NCBI GenBank assembly: GCA_947428535.1 | Contig: CANEMG010000068.1 | Location: forward strand, 1-5,886 | Reading direction: 5' to 3' | Length of the DNA stretch: 5,886 nt | Origin: an uncultured Clostridium sp. | GTDB lineage: Bacteria; Bacillota; Clostridia; TANB77; CAG-508 | Shown here: piece by piece, positions 1 to 5,859 of the stretch | How the letters are laid out: every line of letters begins with the position of its first letter | Numbering within the stretch: the first letter of the stretch is position 1 | Program-made: the position numbers and the translations under genes | Notes under the pieces: model-generated | The model's database searches: none | What the model saw: the letters and a program-made list of their open reading frames with translations, nothing else | What the model was told of the DNA's origin: nothing

Positions 1-648
1 ATTATAGATACTTATAGACCGGAAATAGAAGATGGAAAAGTTAATAAAGAAGCTTTATTAAATGAAATACAAACAGGTTTAAATATAGGTGAAGTAGAAT
101 CTTTAAATGACTTTAAATTAGATAGCAATAAAATATTAGAAGAATTAAAATCAAAAACTATAGCAAATTATGAAGCAAAAGAACAAGAATTCGGAGAAAA
201 TATAAGAGAATTAGAAAGAGTTGTTTTATTAAAAGTTGTTGATACAAAATGGATGGACCATATAGATAGCATGGATGAATTAAAAAATGGTATAGGTCTT
301 CGTGCATATGGTCAAAAAGATCCTGTTGTTCAATATAGATTTGAAGGTGGAGAAATGTTTGATGAAATGATAGCACAAATTAAGCTTGAAGTAGCTAAAA
401 TTATGCTTCATGTTGTAAAAACAGGAACACCTGTACAAAGAGCTACAACATCTAATATTACTAATACTGGTTTTGATAATTCAGCTATATCTAATATGAA
501 TGTTGAAAGCGAAAATGCTGTTCCTAAAACAAATCAAACTGAAAAGGCTCAACCTATTGTAAACGATGGACCTAAAGTTGGAAGAAACGATCCTTGCCCT
601 TGTGGTTCGGGTAAAAAGTATAAAAACTGCTGCGGTAAAAACATATAA
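1..648 (+). CDS. secA: SecA, preprotein translocase ATPase subunit (3' part only)
   Basis: This is the C-terminal 215 residues of SecA, the cytosolic/membrane-peripheral ATPase that drives unfolded preproteins through SecYEG. The start lies upstream of the window. The frame is open from base 1 to TAA at 646-648. Visible parts are the end of the helical scaffold/wing region, the conserved block reading KWMDHID, then [12 protein letters not shown] and EMFDEMI (about window residues 83-125), a variable Asn/Thr-rich linker, and a terminal SEC-C zinc motif with [18 protein letters not shown]. Its four cysteines are encoded at 595-597, 601-603, 628-630 and 631-633. In known SecA proteins this motif binds zinc and contacts SecB or the ribosome/phospholipid. 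The motif is intact, so the protein probably ends naturally here. A hairpin terminator follows about 75 bases later. Codon use is strongly AT-biased (AGA, TTA, ATA), unlike the next gene downstream. Confidence 0.97.
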   Translation: MIDTYRPEIEDGKVNKEALLNEIQTGLNIGEVESLNDFKLDSNKILEELKSKTIANYEAKEQEFGENIRELERVVLLKVVDTKWMDHIDSMDELKNGIGLRAYGQKDPVVQYRFEGGEMFDEMIAQIKLEVAKIMLHVVKTGTPVQRATTSNITNTGFDNSAISNMNVESENAVPKTNQTEKAQPIVNDGPKVGRNDPCPCGSGKKYKNCCGKNI

Positions 649-722
649 ATCAATACTTTTAGATATTATCATAATTTAAAAAAGCTATTTGCAAAGTTTT
701 TTTTTAAAATATATTGATATAT

Positions 723-760
723 AAAAATCTAACAAGCTATATAAGTTTTGTTAGATTTTT
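723..760 (+). terminator. Intrinsic terminator after secA
   Basis: There is a perfect 13-bp inverted repeat, 723-735 against 748-760, with a 12-base loop and a core of ATCTAACAA / TTGTTAGAT. The 3' arm ends in a run of six T (756-761). The symmetric A-run on the 5' side means it could also stop transcription from the opposite strand. The 649-722 stretch before it holds no gene. It contains only AT-rich sequence with a nine-T run (697-705) and a weak ATCAATA/TATTGAT repeat (649-655, 712-718). Confidence 0.85.
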
Positions 761-783
761 TATTGCCAAATAAGAGCCTAAGT

Positions 784-812
784 TTGACTATACCAGTATA
801 AAGTGGTATAAT
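784..812 (+). promoter_or_regulatory. Sigma-A-type promoter of the CofE-like gene
   Basis: The -35 box TTGACT (784-789) and the -10 box TATAAT (807-812) are separated by exactly 17 bases. This differs from consensus at one base only, so the promoter should be strong unless repressed. The predicted start of transcription is near 819, giving a leader of roughly 64 bases. Confidence 0.85.
789..810. promoter_or_regulatory. Operator-like inverted repeat inside the promoter
   Basis: TATACCA (789-795) and TGGTATA (804-810) form a perfect 7-bp dyad with an 8-base spacer. It spans the whole gap between the -35 and -10 boxes and overlaps both. This position would let a dimeric regulator block RNA polymerase. 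No regulator gene is present in the window, and I do not recognise the motif as the site of a known family. That it is an operator is inference from position and symmetry. Confidence 0.45.
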
Positions 813-820
813 TAGCCTAC

Positions 821-842
821 ACAATCGCTAAGATTGTCTTAG
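821..842 (+). promoter_or_regulatory. Leader with two mutually exclusive hairpins
   Basis: ACAATC (821-826) pairs with GATTGT (832-837) around a 5-base loop. The overlapping CTAAGA (828-833) pairs with TCTTAG (837-842) around a 3-base loop. Both are perfect 6-bp stems, share bases 832-833 and 837, and cannot form together. A further ACAAT at 845-849 could also pair with ATTGT. They lie early in the predicted untranslated leader. A regulatory role is inferred only, and the stems are short and weak. Confidence 0.3.
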
Positions 843-868
843 AAACAATAAATTTCAGAACCCTAATT

Positions 869-874
869 AGGAGG
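869..874 (+). promoter_or_regulatory. Strong RBS of the CofE-like gene
   Basis: AGGAGG ends 8 bases before the ATG at 883, which fixes the start. The first half of the site sits in a 10-bp palindrome, CCTAATTAGG (862-871). That palindrome cannot fold on itself as a hairpin but could pair between molecules or bind protein. Confidence 0.85.
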
Positions 875-882
875 TAGAAAAA

Positions 883-2079
883 ATGAAAGAAATTATTACT
901 TTTAACCCCAATTATATTGGGACAGCATCTATTGGGATTAAAACTCCCATCATTCGGCCAGGAGACAATTTAGAAAAGATTGTCATTGGATCCTGTTTGA
1001 GGGCAGTAGGCGGATTTCAGGACAAAGCGGCCATTGGAATAACTGAAGCTGTAGTTGCAATTGCGCAGGAAAACTTTGCAACACCTGAAGATATTCAGGC
1101 GGATATTGCAAATAAATATCCTGATGCAAATGATATTTTACTGTATCATCCGATCCAAAGCCGGAATAGGTTCATGGGTGTTGCAAAAGCAATTGCCGGT
1201 TCCCCTCAAATCAAGCATTTGACAATAGTGCTATCTTTTCCCTGTGATGAAGTAGGAAACAGACTTGTGTCAGATGAAATTATGTCTGATTGTGGAGTTA
1301 ATCTGTATGAAGAGGCATACTCTGCTAGGGAGTTTTACGAAATCTTCGGAAAACCTTGTCATCCCTGCACAGGAAAGGATTATATCGAGGAGTATCAAAA
1401 GGCTTGCAGTAAGAACGGAACAGAGGTCGACATCTTAATAACCAATAATATGGATATATGCGGAGATCTCTGTGATAACATTCTTGTTTGCACAATACGC
1501 CAAGAGCAGCGGGATATGGAGAAAGAATATTTTTCTTCAATTGGCAAAAAAGTCTATGATTTATCTGAAATTTTAAATCAGCCAGTAAATGGATCCGGAT
1601 ACAGCCCAGAATATGGATTGTATGGCAGCAACTTGTTGAATGATGGCACATTAAAATTGATGCCGCGCAATTGTCAAGAATTTGTAAATGGATTACAAAA
1701 AAAGATTTTTGATGATTATGAAAAGCGAGTAGAAGTTGTCATTTTTGGCGATGGCGCTTTTAAAGATCCCAAAAGCGGTATTTGGGAACTGGCGGATCCT
1801 ACAACAACTCCTGGTAACACATCAGGGATTGCAGGTACGCCTCAAGAGGTTAAGCTAAAGTATATAGCGAGCCAACACCCAAATGCAACTCAGGATCAGT
1901 TAAAAGTAATTGTGGCCAGGGAAAAAGAAGAAAGGATGCTATCAGGTGATATCACAAGCGAAGCATCACTTGGAACTACACCTCGGCAGAAAACAGATAT
2001 CCTGTCTTCTTTGGCGGATCTTACAACTGGAAGCGGAGATAAACAGACACCAGTTGTCTATATTCTCAATTTTCTGTAG
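883..2079 (+). CDS. Coenzyme F420-0:L-glutamate ligase (CofE)-like protein
   Basis: This 398-residue protein resembles the long CofE-like proteins of Firmicutes that databases usually label F420-0:gamma-glutamyl ligase. True CofE adds glutamate to coenzyme F420-0 with GTP. A CofE relative in Chlamydia (FolC2) instead glutamylates folates, so the substrate here is open. Visible motifs are PIIRPGDNL (22-30), the CofE-type N-terminal signature, TEAVVAIAQ (54-62), SRNRF and DEVGN in the middle, [22 protein letters not shown] (289-296), IWELADP (300-306), [10 protein letters not shown] (318-327), TTPRQ, and GSGDK (383-387). There is no signal peptide or membrane segment, so the protein is probably cytosolic. 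Two Cys pairs (C159/C162 and C193/C197) could bind a metal. From memory the family runs about five residues further at the C-terminus, and this protein stops just after the final conserved strand. It forms a single-gene unit with no F420 biosynthesis neighbour, and its composition is foreign to the region. Family assignment is confident; function is not. Confidence 0.85.
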   Translation: MKEIITFNPNYIGTASIGIKTPIIRPGDNLEKIVIGSCLRAVGGFQDKAAIGITEAVVAIAQENFATPEDIQADIANKYPDANDILLYHPIQSRNRFMGVAKAIAGSPQIKHLTIVLSFPCDEVGNRLVSDEIMSDCGVNLYEEAYSAREFYEIFGKPCHPCTGKDYIEEYQKACSKNGTEVDILITNNMDICGDLCDNILVCTIRQEQRDMEKEYFSSIGKKVYDLSEILNQPVNGSGYSPEYGLYGSNLLNDGTLKLMPRNCQEFVNGLQKKIFDDYEKRVEVVIFGDGAFKDPKSGIWELADPTTTPGNTSGIAGTPQEVKLKYIASQHPNATQDQLKVIVAREKEERMLSGDITSEASLGTTPRQKTDILSSLADLTTGSGDKQTPVVYILNFL

Positions 2080-2100
2080 TAATGAACTTTCAAGGGTAAT

Positions 2101-2137
2101 AGAAGGAAATGCACTTATGTGCATTTCCTTCTTGCTT
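2101..2137 (+). terminator. Strong hairpin terminator after the CofE-like gene
   Basis: A perfect 14-bp stem (2101-2114 with 2119-2132, core GGAAATGCAC / GTGCATTTCC) closes a TTAT loop. It is followed by a broken T-run (TTGCTTT), beginning 21 bases after the TAG stop. The stem is much more GC-rich than the host's secA terminator and appears to have arrived with the gene. Confidence 0.85.
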
Positions 2138-2160
2138 TATATATTATTATTAAATTATTT

Positions 2161-2189
2161 TATACATTAAATGTTTTTTATGTTATAAT
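2161..2189 (+). promoter_or_regulatory. Probable promoter of prfB (extended -10)
   Basis: TATAAT at 2184-2189 is preceded by TG at 2181-2182, giving the extended -10 form TGTTATAAT. The best -35 candidate, TATACA (2161-2166), is 17 bases upstream and matches only partly. Such a promoter lets prfB be expressed despite the two terminators upstream. The leader 2190-2254 has only weak repeats, such as TAGGT (2222-2226) with ACCTA (2240-2244), and no riboswitch I recognise. Confidence 0.6.
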
Positions 2190-2254
2190 GTAATCAAATA
2201 TTTTATACGTATCATGGTTTATAGGTAAAACCTTAAAAAACCTAAATATTATAT

Positions 2255-2259
2255 AAGGA
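2255..2259 (+). promoter_or_regulatory. RBS deciding the GTG start of prfB
   Basis: AAGGA ends 9 bases before the GTG at 2269. An in-frame TAA lies at 2254-2256 and no other start codon occurs between it and 2269, so GTG is the only reasonable start. Confidence 0.75.
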
Positions 2260-2268
2260 TGTATATTC

Positions 2269-3375
2269 GTGTTAGAATTAGAAGAAAATCTAAAATTATT
2301 AGAAGAATTAAAAATTAAATTAGAACAAATAAAATCTTCAATAAAAATTGATTCTTTAAAGGTTGAGTTAGGTGAGCTAGAAAAAGAATCATTAAAAGAA
2401 AATTTTTGGGAAGATACAGAAAATTCAAATAAAATTTTTGCAAAAATAAAAACTTTGCAAAAAAAGATATATAACTACGAAAGTTTAGAGTCTGAATTAA
2501 AAAATTTAATAGAAATGAATACCCTATTAGAATTAGAAAATGATGAAGAATTATTAAAAGAATTGTTATCACATTCTATAAAACTAGAAAAAGATATATC
2601 TAATTTGGAAATTCAAACATTATTTTCAGGAAAATATGATAACAATAATGCAATAATTACATTACATCCTGGAGCAGGAGGAACTGAATCACAAGACTGG
2701 GTTCAAATGCTTTACAGAATGTATGGAAGATGGGCAAATTCAAATGGATTTTCATTAAAAGAATTAGACTATCTAGATGGTGATGAAGCTGGAATAAAAA
2801 GTGTTACAGCTTTGATTTCAGGAGAAAATGCATATGGATATTTAAAAAGCGAAATGGGAGTACATAGATTAGTAAGAATATCTCCATTTGATAGTGGTGG
2901 AAGAAGACATACTTCATTTGCATCAGTAGAAGTCTTACCAGAAATTTCAGATGATATACAAATAGAAATAAATCCAGAAGATTTAAGAATAGATACCTAT
3001 AGGGCATCTGGAGCAGGTGGTCAACATATAAATAAAACAGATTCTGCTGTAAGAATTACTCATATTCCAACAAATATAGTTGTATCTTGCCAATCAGAAC
3101 GTTCTCAAACAATGAATAAAGAAACAGCAATGAAAATGTTAAAATCAAAATTATTAGACTTAAAAGAAAAAGAAAACAAAGAAACAATATCTGAATTAAA
3201 AGGAATCCAAAAAGATATAGCATGGGGAAGTCAGATACGTTCTTATGTATTTTGTCCTTACACTTTAGTTAAAGATCATAGAACTAATTATGAAGTAGGA
3301 AACGTACAAAGTGTTATGGATGGGGATTTAAATCAATTTATGAAAGAGTATTTAAAAAAAATAATAAAAGGATAA
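2269..3375 (+). CDS. prfB: Peptide chain release factor 2 (RF2)
   Basis: RF2 reads UAA and UGA in the ribosomal A site and triggers peptide release. The protein is 368 residues, normal for the family. It has an acidic, coiled-coil-like domain 1 (about 1-110) with the NFWED block. The anticodon-like SPF tripeptide of RF2 is at 205-207; RF1 would carry PxT. The catalytic GGQ is at 250-252 within SGAGGQHINKTDSAVRI, and the C-terminus carries the usual RSYVFCPYTLVKDHRT stretch. It starts with GTG. Most bacterial prfB genes carry an in-frame UGA near codon 25 that requires a +1 frameshift. Here the region around codons 20-35 (IKSSIKIDSLK) is open throughout, so that autoregulation is absent. Codon use matches secA and the capsule genes, so this is native DNA. 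No clear terminator follows before the next promoter. Confidence 0.97.
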   Translation: MLELEENLKLLEELKIKLEQIKSSIKIDSLKVELGELEKESLKENFWEDTENSNKIFAKIKTLQKKIYNYESLESELKNLIEMNTLLELENDEELLKELLSHSIKLEKDISNLEIQTLFSGKYDNNNAIITLHPGAGGTESQDWVQMLYRMYGRWANSNGFSLKELDYLDGDEAGIKSVTALISGENAYGYLKSEMGVHRLVRISPFDSGGRRHTSFASVEVLPEISDDIQIEINPEDLRIDTYRASGAGGQHINKTDSAVRITHIPTNIVVSCQSERSQTMNKETAMKMLKSKLLDLKEKENKETISELKGIQKDIAWGSQIRSYVFCPYTLVKDHRTNYEVGNVQSVMDGDLNQFMKEYLKKIIKG

Positions 3376-3410
3376 AAAATTCACAAGAAAAACATAATTT
3401 AAAATGAAAA

Positions 3411-3444
3411 TTGTATTGCCAAAAAAAATCTTTTATAATATAAT
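3411..3444 (+). promoter_or_regulatory. Two overlapping promoters of the capsule-control operon
   Basis: TTGCCA (3416-3421) with TATAAT (3439-3444) and TTGTAT (3411-3416) with TATAAT (3434-3439) both have exact 17-base spacers and are offset by 5-6 bases. Either could fire. The first has the better -35 box. The 3376-3410 stretch holds no recognisable terminator or gene. The leader runs roughly from 3450 to 3486. Confidence 0.7.
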
Positions 3445-3486
3445 AATTTGGAAATGATTGAATTTTAAATTTAATATGGAGGAACT

Positions 3487-4332
3487 ATGGAAGAGATAGA
3501 TTTAAAAGAACTTATAGGAATGTTCTTAGAAAGAAAATTTTTAATAATTATTATAGTATTACTTGCAGCTATATTAGGAGTATTTTAAACAAAAAAATTA
3601 ATTGTACCAGAATATCAATCATCTACAAGTTTAGTATTAGTACAAGTTAATGATATAGATTCAGATGCTGTTACATCAATTACATCTGCAGATCTTACTT
3701 TAAATACAAAGTTAGTAGATGACTATAGAGAAATTGCGCAAAGTAGATCTGTAGCAGAAAGAGTTATTCAAAATCTAAATTTAGATATGGAACTATCAAA
3801 ACTTCAACATAGTATTGCAGTTGCTTCTATTGCTGAAACAGAGCTTATAAGAATAACAGTAACACACACAGACCCTGAACTAGCTTGTACAATAGCAAAT
3901 GAAGTTGCAAAAGCGTTTATTGAAAAAGTTGATAACATATATAAAGTTAGCAATGTTCATGTATTAGATGAAGCATCTCCATCATATGTACCTTCAAATA
4001 TACATTTAACTAAAAACGTAGCTATCTTTGCATTTGCAGGGCTTGTTATCGTATCTAGTTATATTTTACTAATAAATATGCTTGATACAACAATAAAATT
4101 AGATACAGATATAGAAAGAGTTTTAAAAGTTCCAGTATTAGCATCAATAGTTCTTTCAGATGATACAGCTAAGAAAAAATCAAAACCTAGTACTTTAGCA
4201 AATAGCTATGATGCATCATTAAAAGGTTCTTATCAAAACGCTAATTTATTTACAACATTACAAAAGGATAGTGAAAGAATAAGTAATTTAAATAAAAATA
4301 AATCTAAACGTAGTAGAGGAGGTAGAATATAG
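3487..4332 (+). pseudogene. Wzz/YveK-like chain-length determinant and tyrosine-kinase modulator, broken by an in-frame stop
   Basis: This family comprises membrane proteins that set polysaccharide chain length and, in Firmicutes, recruit and activate a separate cytosolic BY-kinase. The start is ATG 3487, with GGAGG (3478-3482) only 4 bases upstream. Residues 1-33 begin with the typical MEEIDLKEL and run into membrane helix 1 (about 18-33). Codon 34 is TAA (3586-3588). The same frame then continues without another stop to TAG at 4330-4332. It encodes the expected TKKLIVPEYQSS sequence just outside the helix, an extracytoplasmic domain, a Pro-containing stretch before helix 2 (ASPSYVPSN, 163-171), helix 2 (about 177-199), and a cytosolic tail rich in Lys, Ser and Arg. 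Repairing one codon gives a 281-residue protein of normal form. A TAT-to-TAA change is the likeliest cause. The first ATG after the stop (3787) has no RBS and would yield a 181-residue protein lacking helix 1. The lesion is either very recent or a sequencing error. Confidence 0.85.
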
Positions 4333-4333
4333 T

Positions 4334-5062
4334 ATGAAAAAAGAAGTAGTTGTTATAGAAAATCCAAAATCTCCAGAAGCTGAGATGTTTAGAAATTTAA
4401 GAACAAACATTCAATTTATGAATGCTGATTCAGAAAAAAAAGTAATGGTAGTTACAAGTACTGTACCAGGAGAAGGAAAAAGCTATGTAACATCAAACTT
4501 AGCAGCAGCTTTTGCACAAATAGATAAAAAAGTTCTAATAATAGATGCAGACATGAGAAAAGGACGTCAATATGGAATATTTAATTTACGTCCAAGACCA
4601 GGAATATCAAATTATTTATCTGGAGTTGTAGATCAAATTTTTAAAGATAAAAAAGATGACATAAAAAATTATATACAAGAAACAGAAGTAAAGAATCTTT
4701 ATTTAATAACAGCAGGAAGTGTACCACCAAACCCTTCTGAATTATTAGTATCAAATAAAATGAAAAATATTATTGAAGATTTAGAAGAATTCTTTGATAT
4801 TATAATTTTCGATGCTCCTCCTTGTTTAGTAGTAGCTGATGCTTTAATTCTTGCAAGATTAGTAGATTTCACAATTATTGTCTCTGCTCAAAATTATACA
4901 AGAATTGAAGATCTTAATAAAGCCAAAATTTCAAGTGAAAACGTTGGAGGAAAAGTTGCAGGAGTTGTATTAAATAAAGTACAAATGGCTTCAAAAACTT
5001 ATTCTAATTCATATTATTATGGAGAGAAATTAACAGATTTCAAACCAAAACAAAGAAAATAA
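4334..5062 (+). CDS. CpsD/YwqD-type tyrosine-protein kinase (BY-kinase)
   Basis: This cytosolic ATP-dependent tyrosine autokinase regulates capsule or exopolysaccharide synthesis. It is 242 residues long, typical of the separate-kinase Firmicute form. Near the N-terminus is the oligomerisation helix region EAEMFRNLRTNIQF (15-28). Walker A is STVPGEGKS (42-50, Lys49), Walker A' is VLIIDADMRK (67-76), and Walker B is IIIFDAPP (156-163). The C-terminal tail has a cluster of four tyrosines (Y223, Y227, Y228, Y229), the usual autophosphorylation targets. The ATG lies one base after the stop of the modulator gene. The RBS AGGAGG (4317-4322) sits inside that gene's last codons, so the two are transcriptionally and probably translationally linked. 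All key residues are present. Its usual activator is the broken gene just upstream, so kinase activity in this strain may be reduced. Confidence 0.95.
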   Translation: MKKEVVVIENPKSPEAEMFRNLRTNIQFMNADSEKKVMVVTSTVPGEGKSYVTSNLAAAFAQIDKKVLIIDADMRKGRQYGIFNLRPRPGISNYLSGVVDQIFKDKKDDIKNYIQETEVKNLYLITAGSVPPNPSELLVSNKMKNIIEDLEEFFDIIIFDAPPCLVVADALILARLVDFTIIVSAQNYTRIEDLNKAKISSENVGGKVAGVVLNKVQMASKTYSNSYYYGEKLTDFKPKQRK

Positions 5063-5087
5063 AAATACTTGTAACAATATTAAAAAG

Positions 5088-5094
5088 AAAGGAG
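5088..5094 (+). promoter_or_regulatory. RBS of the phosphatase gene, unusually far from the ATG
   Basis: AAAGGAG is a good Shine-Dalgarno match but lies 15 bases before ATG 5110, against a usual 5-9. Ideal spacing would put the start near 5101, where the in-frame codon is GTA and the next is ATA; neither is an ordinary start. ATG 5110 gives the family's canonical N-terminus MIDFHSHIL, so it is kept. Confidence 0.6.
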
Positions 5095-5109
5095 CGCAAA
5101 GTAATACAT

Positions 5110-5814
5110 ATGATAGATTTTCATTCTCACATATTACCAAACATAGATGATGGTTCAAGATCATATGAAGAATCAAAAATAATTTTGATGGAAGCAAAAA
5201 ATATGGGATTTGACAAAATAATATCAACATCTCATTATGCTTTAAATTGCTTTGAAACCCCTGAATATAAAAGAGAACAAGTAATTGAAGAATTAAATCA
5301 AGAACAAAATGTACCAGAAATTTTTTTAGGAAGCGAAATATTTTTAAATTATACAATAGTAGATTTATTAGAAGAATATAAAGCCTCAACAATAAATAAA
5401 ACTCATTATGTTCTTTTTGAATTACCACTTAGACATCAGTTTCCTAATTTAAAAATTACTATTAACAAATTAAAAGAAAATAATTATATTCCAATTTTAG
5501 CTCATCCAGAAAGATATTCTGTAATTCAAAAAAATTTTAATCTTTTGTTAGAATTAAAAGATATGGGAGTACTTTTTCAATCAAATTATGGAAGCATACT
5601 TGGAATGTATGGATTAGGGGCAAAACTAACATTTAAAAAGATGTTAAAAAATAACCTTGTGGACTTATTAGGAAGTGATGTACATAGACCTAATTCAATA
5701 TATCCTAAAATTCCGAAAGCAATAGAAAAAATTTCAAAACTAACTTCAAGACATCAATTAGAAGATATGATTAATAATAATGCAGAAGCAATTTTAAGAG
5801 GAGAATACATATAA
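5110..5814 (+). CDS. CpsB/YwqE-type PHP-fold tyrosine-protein phosphatase
   Basis: This metal-dependent phosphatase removes phosphate from the C-terminal tyrosines of the CpsD-type kinase and so resets the capsule assembly cycle. It is 234 residues, slightly shorter than the streptococcal enzymes. The full set of expected metal ligands of the PHP fold is visible: H5 and H7 (HSH), D14 (DDG), H42 (TSHY), E76 (GSEIF), E104 (FELP), H132 (AHPERY), and D190/H192 (GSDVH). It has no signal peptide or membrane segment and is therefore cytosolic. It follows the kinase gene by 47 bases with no promoter or terminator between, so it is in the same operon. The order modulator-kinase-phosphatase matches ywqC-ywqD-ywqE of Bacillus rather than the cpsB-cpsC-cpsD order of streptococci. 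Codon use is AT-biased like the host genes. Confidence 0.94.
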   Translation: MIDFHSHILPNIDDGSRSYEESKIILMEAKNMGFDKIISTSHYALNCFETPEYKREQVIEELNQEQNVPEIFLGSEIFLNYTIVDLLEEYKASTINKTHYVLFELPLRHQFPNLKITINKLKENNYIPILAHPERYSVIQKNFNLLLELKDMGVLFQSNYGSILGMYGLGAKLTFKKMLKNNLVDLLGSDVHRPNSIYPKIPKAIEKISKLTSRHQLEDMINNNAEAILRGEYI

Positions 5815-5859
5815 TATAGTATCATAAATAAATATATATGTTTATTTATAGTTACTATA
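5815..5859. repeat. Long AT-rich inverted repeat after the phosphatase gene
   Basis: TATAGTA (5815-5821) matches TACTATA (5853-5859), and ATAAATAAA (5824-5832) matches TTTATTTAT (5841-5849). This gives a two-part hairpin interrupted by a small internal loop, with an 8-base apical loop. It begins immediately after the stop codon. It lacks a clear T-run, so it may be a weak terminator, an RNA-stabilising 3' structure, or a protein-binding dyad. The remaining bases to 5886 hold no recognisable feature. Confidence 0.5.

Larger units (their letters stand above)
784..2137 (+). other. Putative horizontally acquired single-gene cassette between secA and prfB
   Basis: This segment carries its own promoter, leader, gene and terminator. 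Its composition differs from both sides: hand counts give 26 G+C of 60 at 961-1020 and 28 of 60 at 1741-1800, against 15 of 60 at 2341-2400 in prfB. It uses codons rare in its neighbours (CGG, CGC, GCG, CTG, ATC, GGC). secA and prfB are adjacent in many Firmicutes (known, for example, in Bacillus), so insertion between them is the simplest reading. No transposase, integrase or convincing target-site duplication is visible. The boundaries given are the promoter and terminator limits, not proven recombination points. Confidence 0.6.

Noticed and set aside
678..706. Second terminator-like A-run / T-run stretch upstream of the secA terminator
   Set aside because: The A and T runs can pair but the GC core does not match (GC-TATTT-GC), whereas the 723-760 hairpin is perfect.
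1325..1651. 108-codon open frame on the minus strand inside the CofE-like gene
   Set aside because: Antisense shadow of a well-supported gene; the Cys/His-rich composition is an artefact of the opposite strand.
1910..2170. Open frame across the 3' end of the CofE-like gene and its terminator
   Set aside because: It is out of frame with the real gene, runs through a perfect hairpin, has no RBS, and its translation resembles nothing recognisable.
2259..2318. ATG at 2259 opening a 19-codon frame that overlaps prfB in the frame a +1 shift would leave, resembling a prfB frameshift leader
   Set aside because: The ATG overlaps the AAGGA site itself with no other RBS upstream. The frame ends in TAA after AAT, not in the CUU-UGA motif, and GTG 2269 has proper spacing.
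761..3423. Ten-base direct repeat TATTGCCAAA at 761-770 and 3414-3423, a possible target-site duplication
   Set aside because: It brackets both the CofE-like gene and prfB rather than the foreign cassette alone, and a single 10-base match is weak in AT-rich DNA. The right-hand copy overlaps a -35 box, which explains part of it.
3586..3597. Stop-codon reassignment or frameshifting on the A7 run after TAA in the modulator gene
   Set aside because: TAA terminates secA, prfB, the kinase and the phosphatase here, so it is not reassigned. The frame is the same before and after the stop, so a shift on A7 would break the gene rather than rescue it.
5030..5428. 132-codon minus-strand frame with Leu-rich, membrane-like translation
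   Set aside because: Antisense to the phosphatase gene; Leu/Phe/Ile richness arises from AT-rich Lys/Glu/Asn codons on the other strand, and no promoter or RBS supports it.
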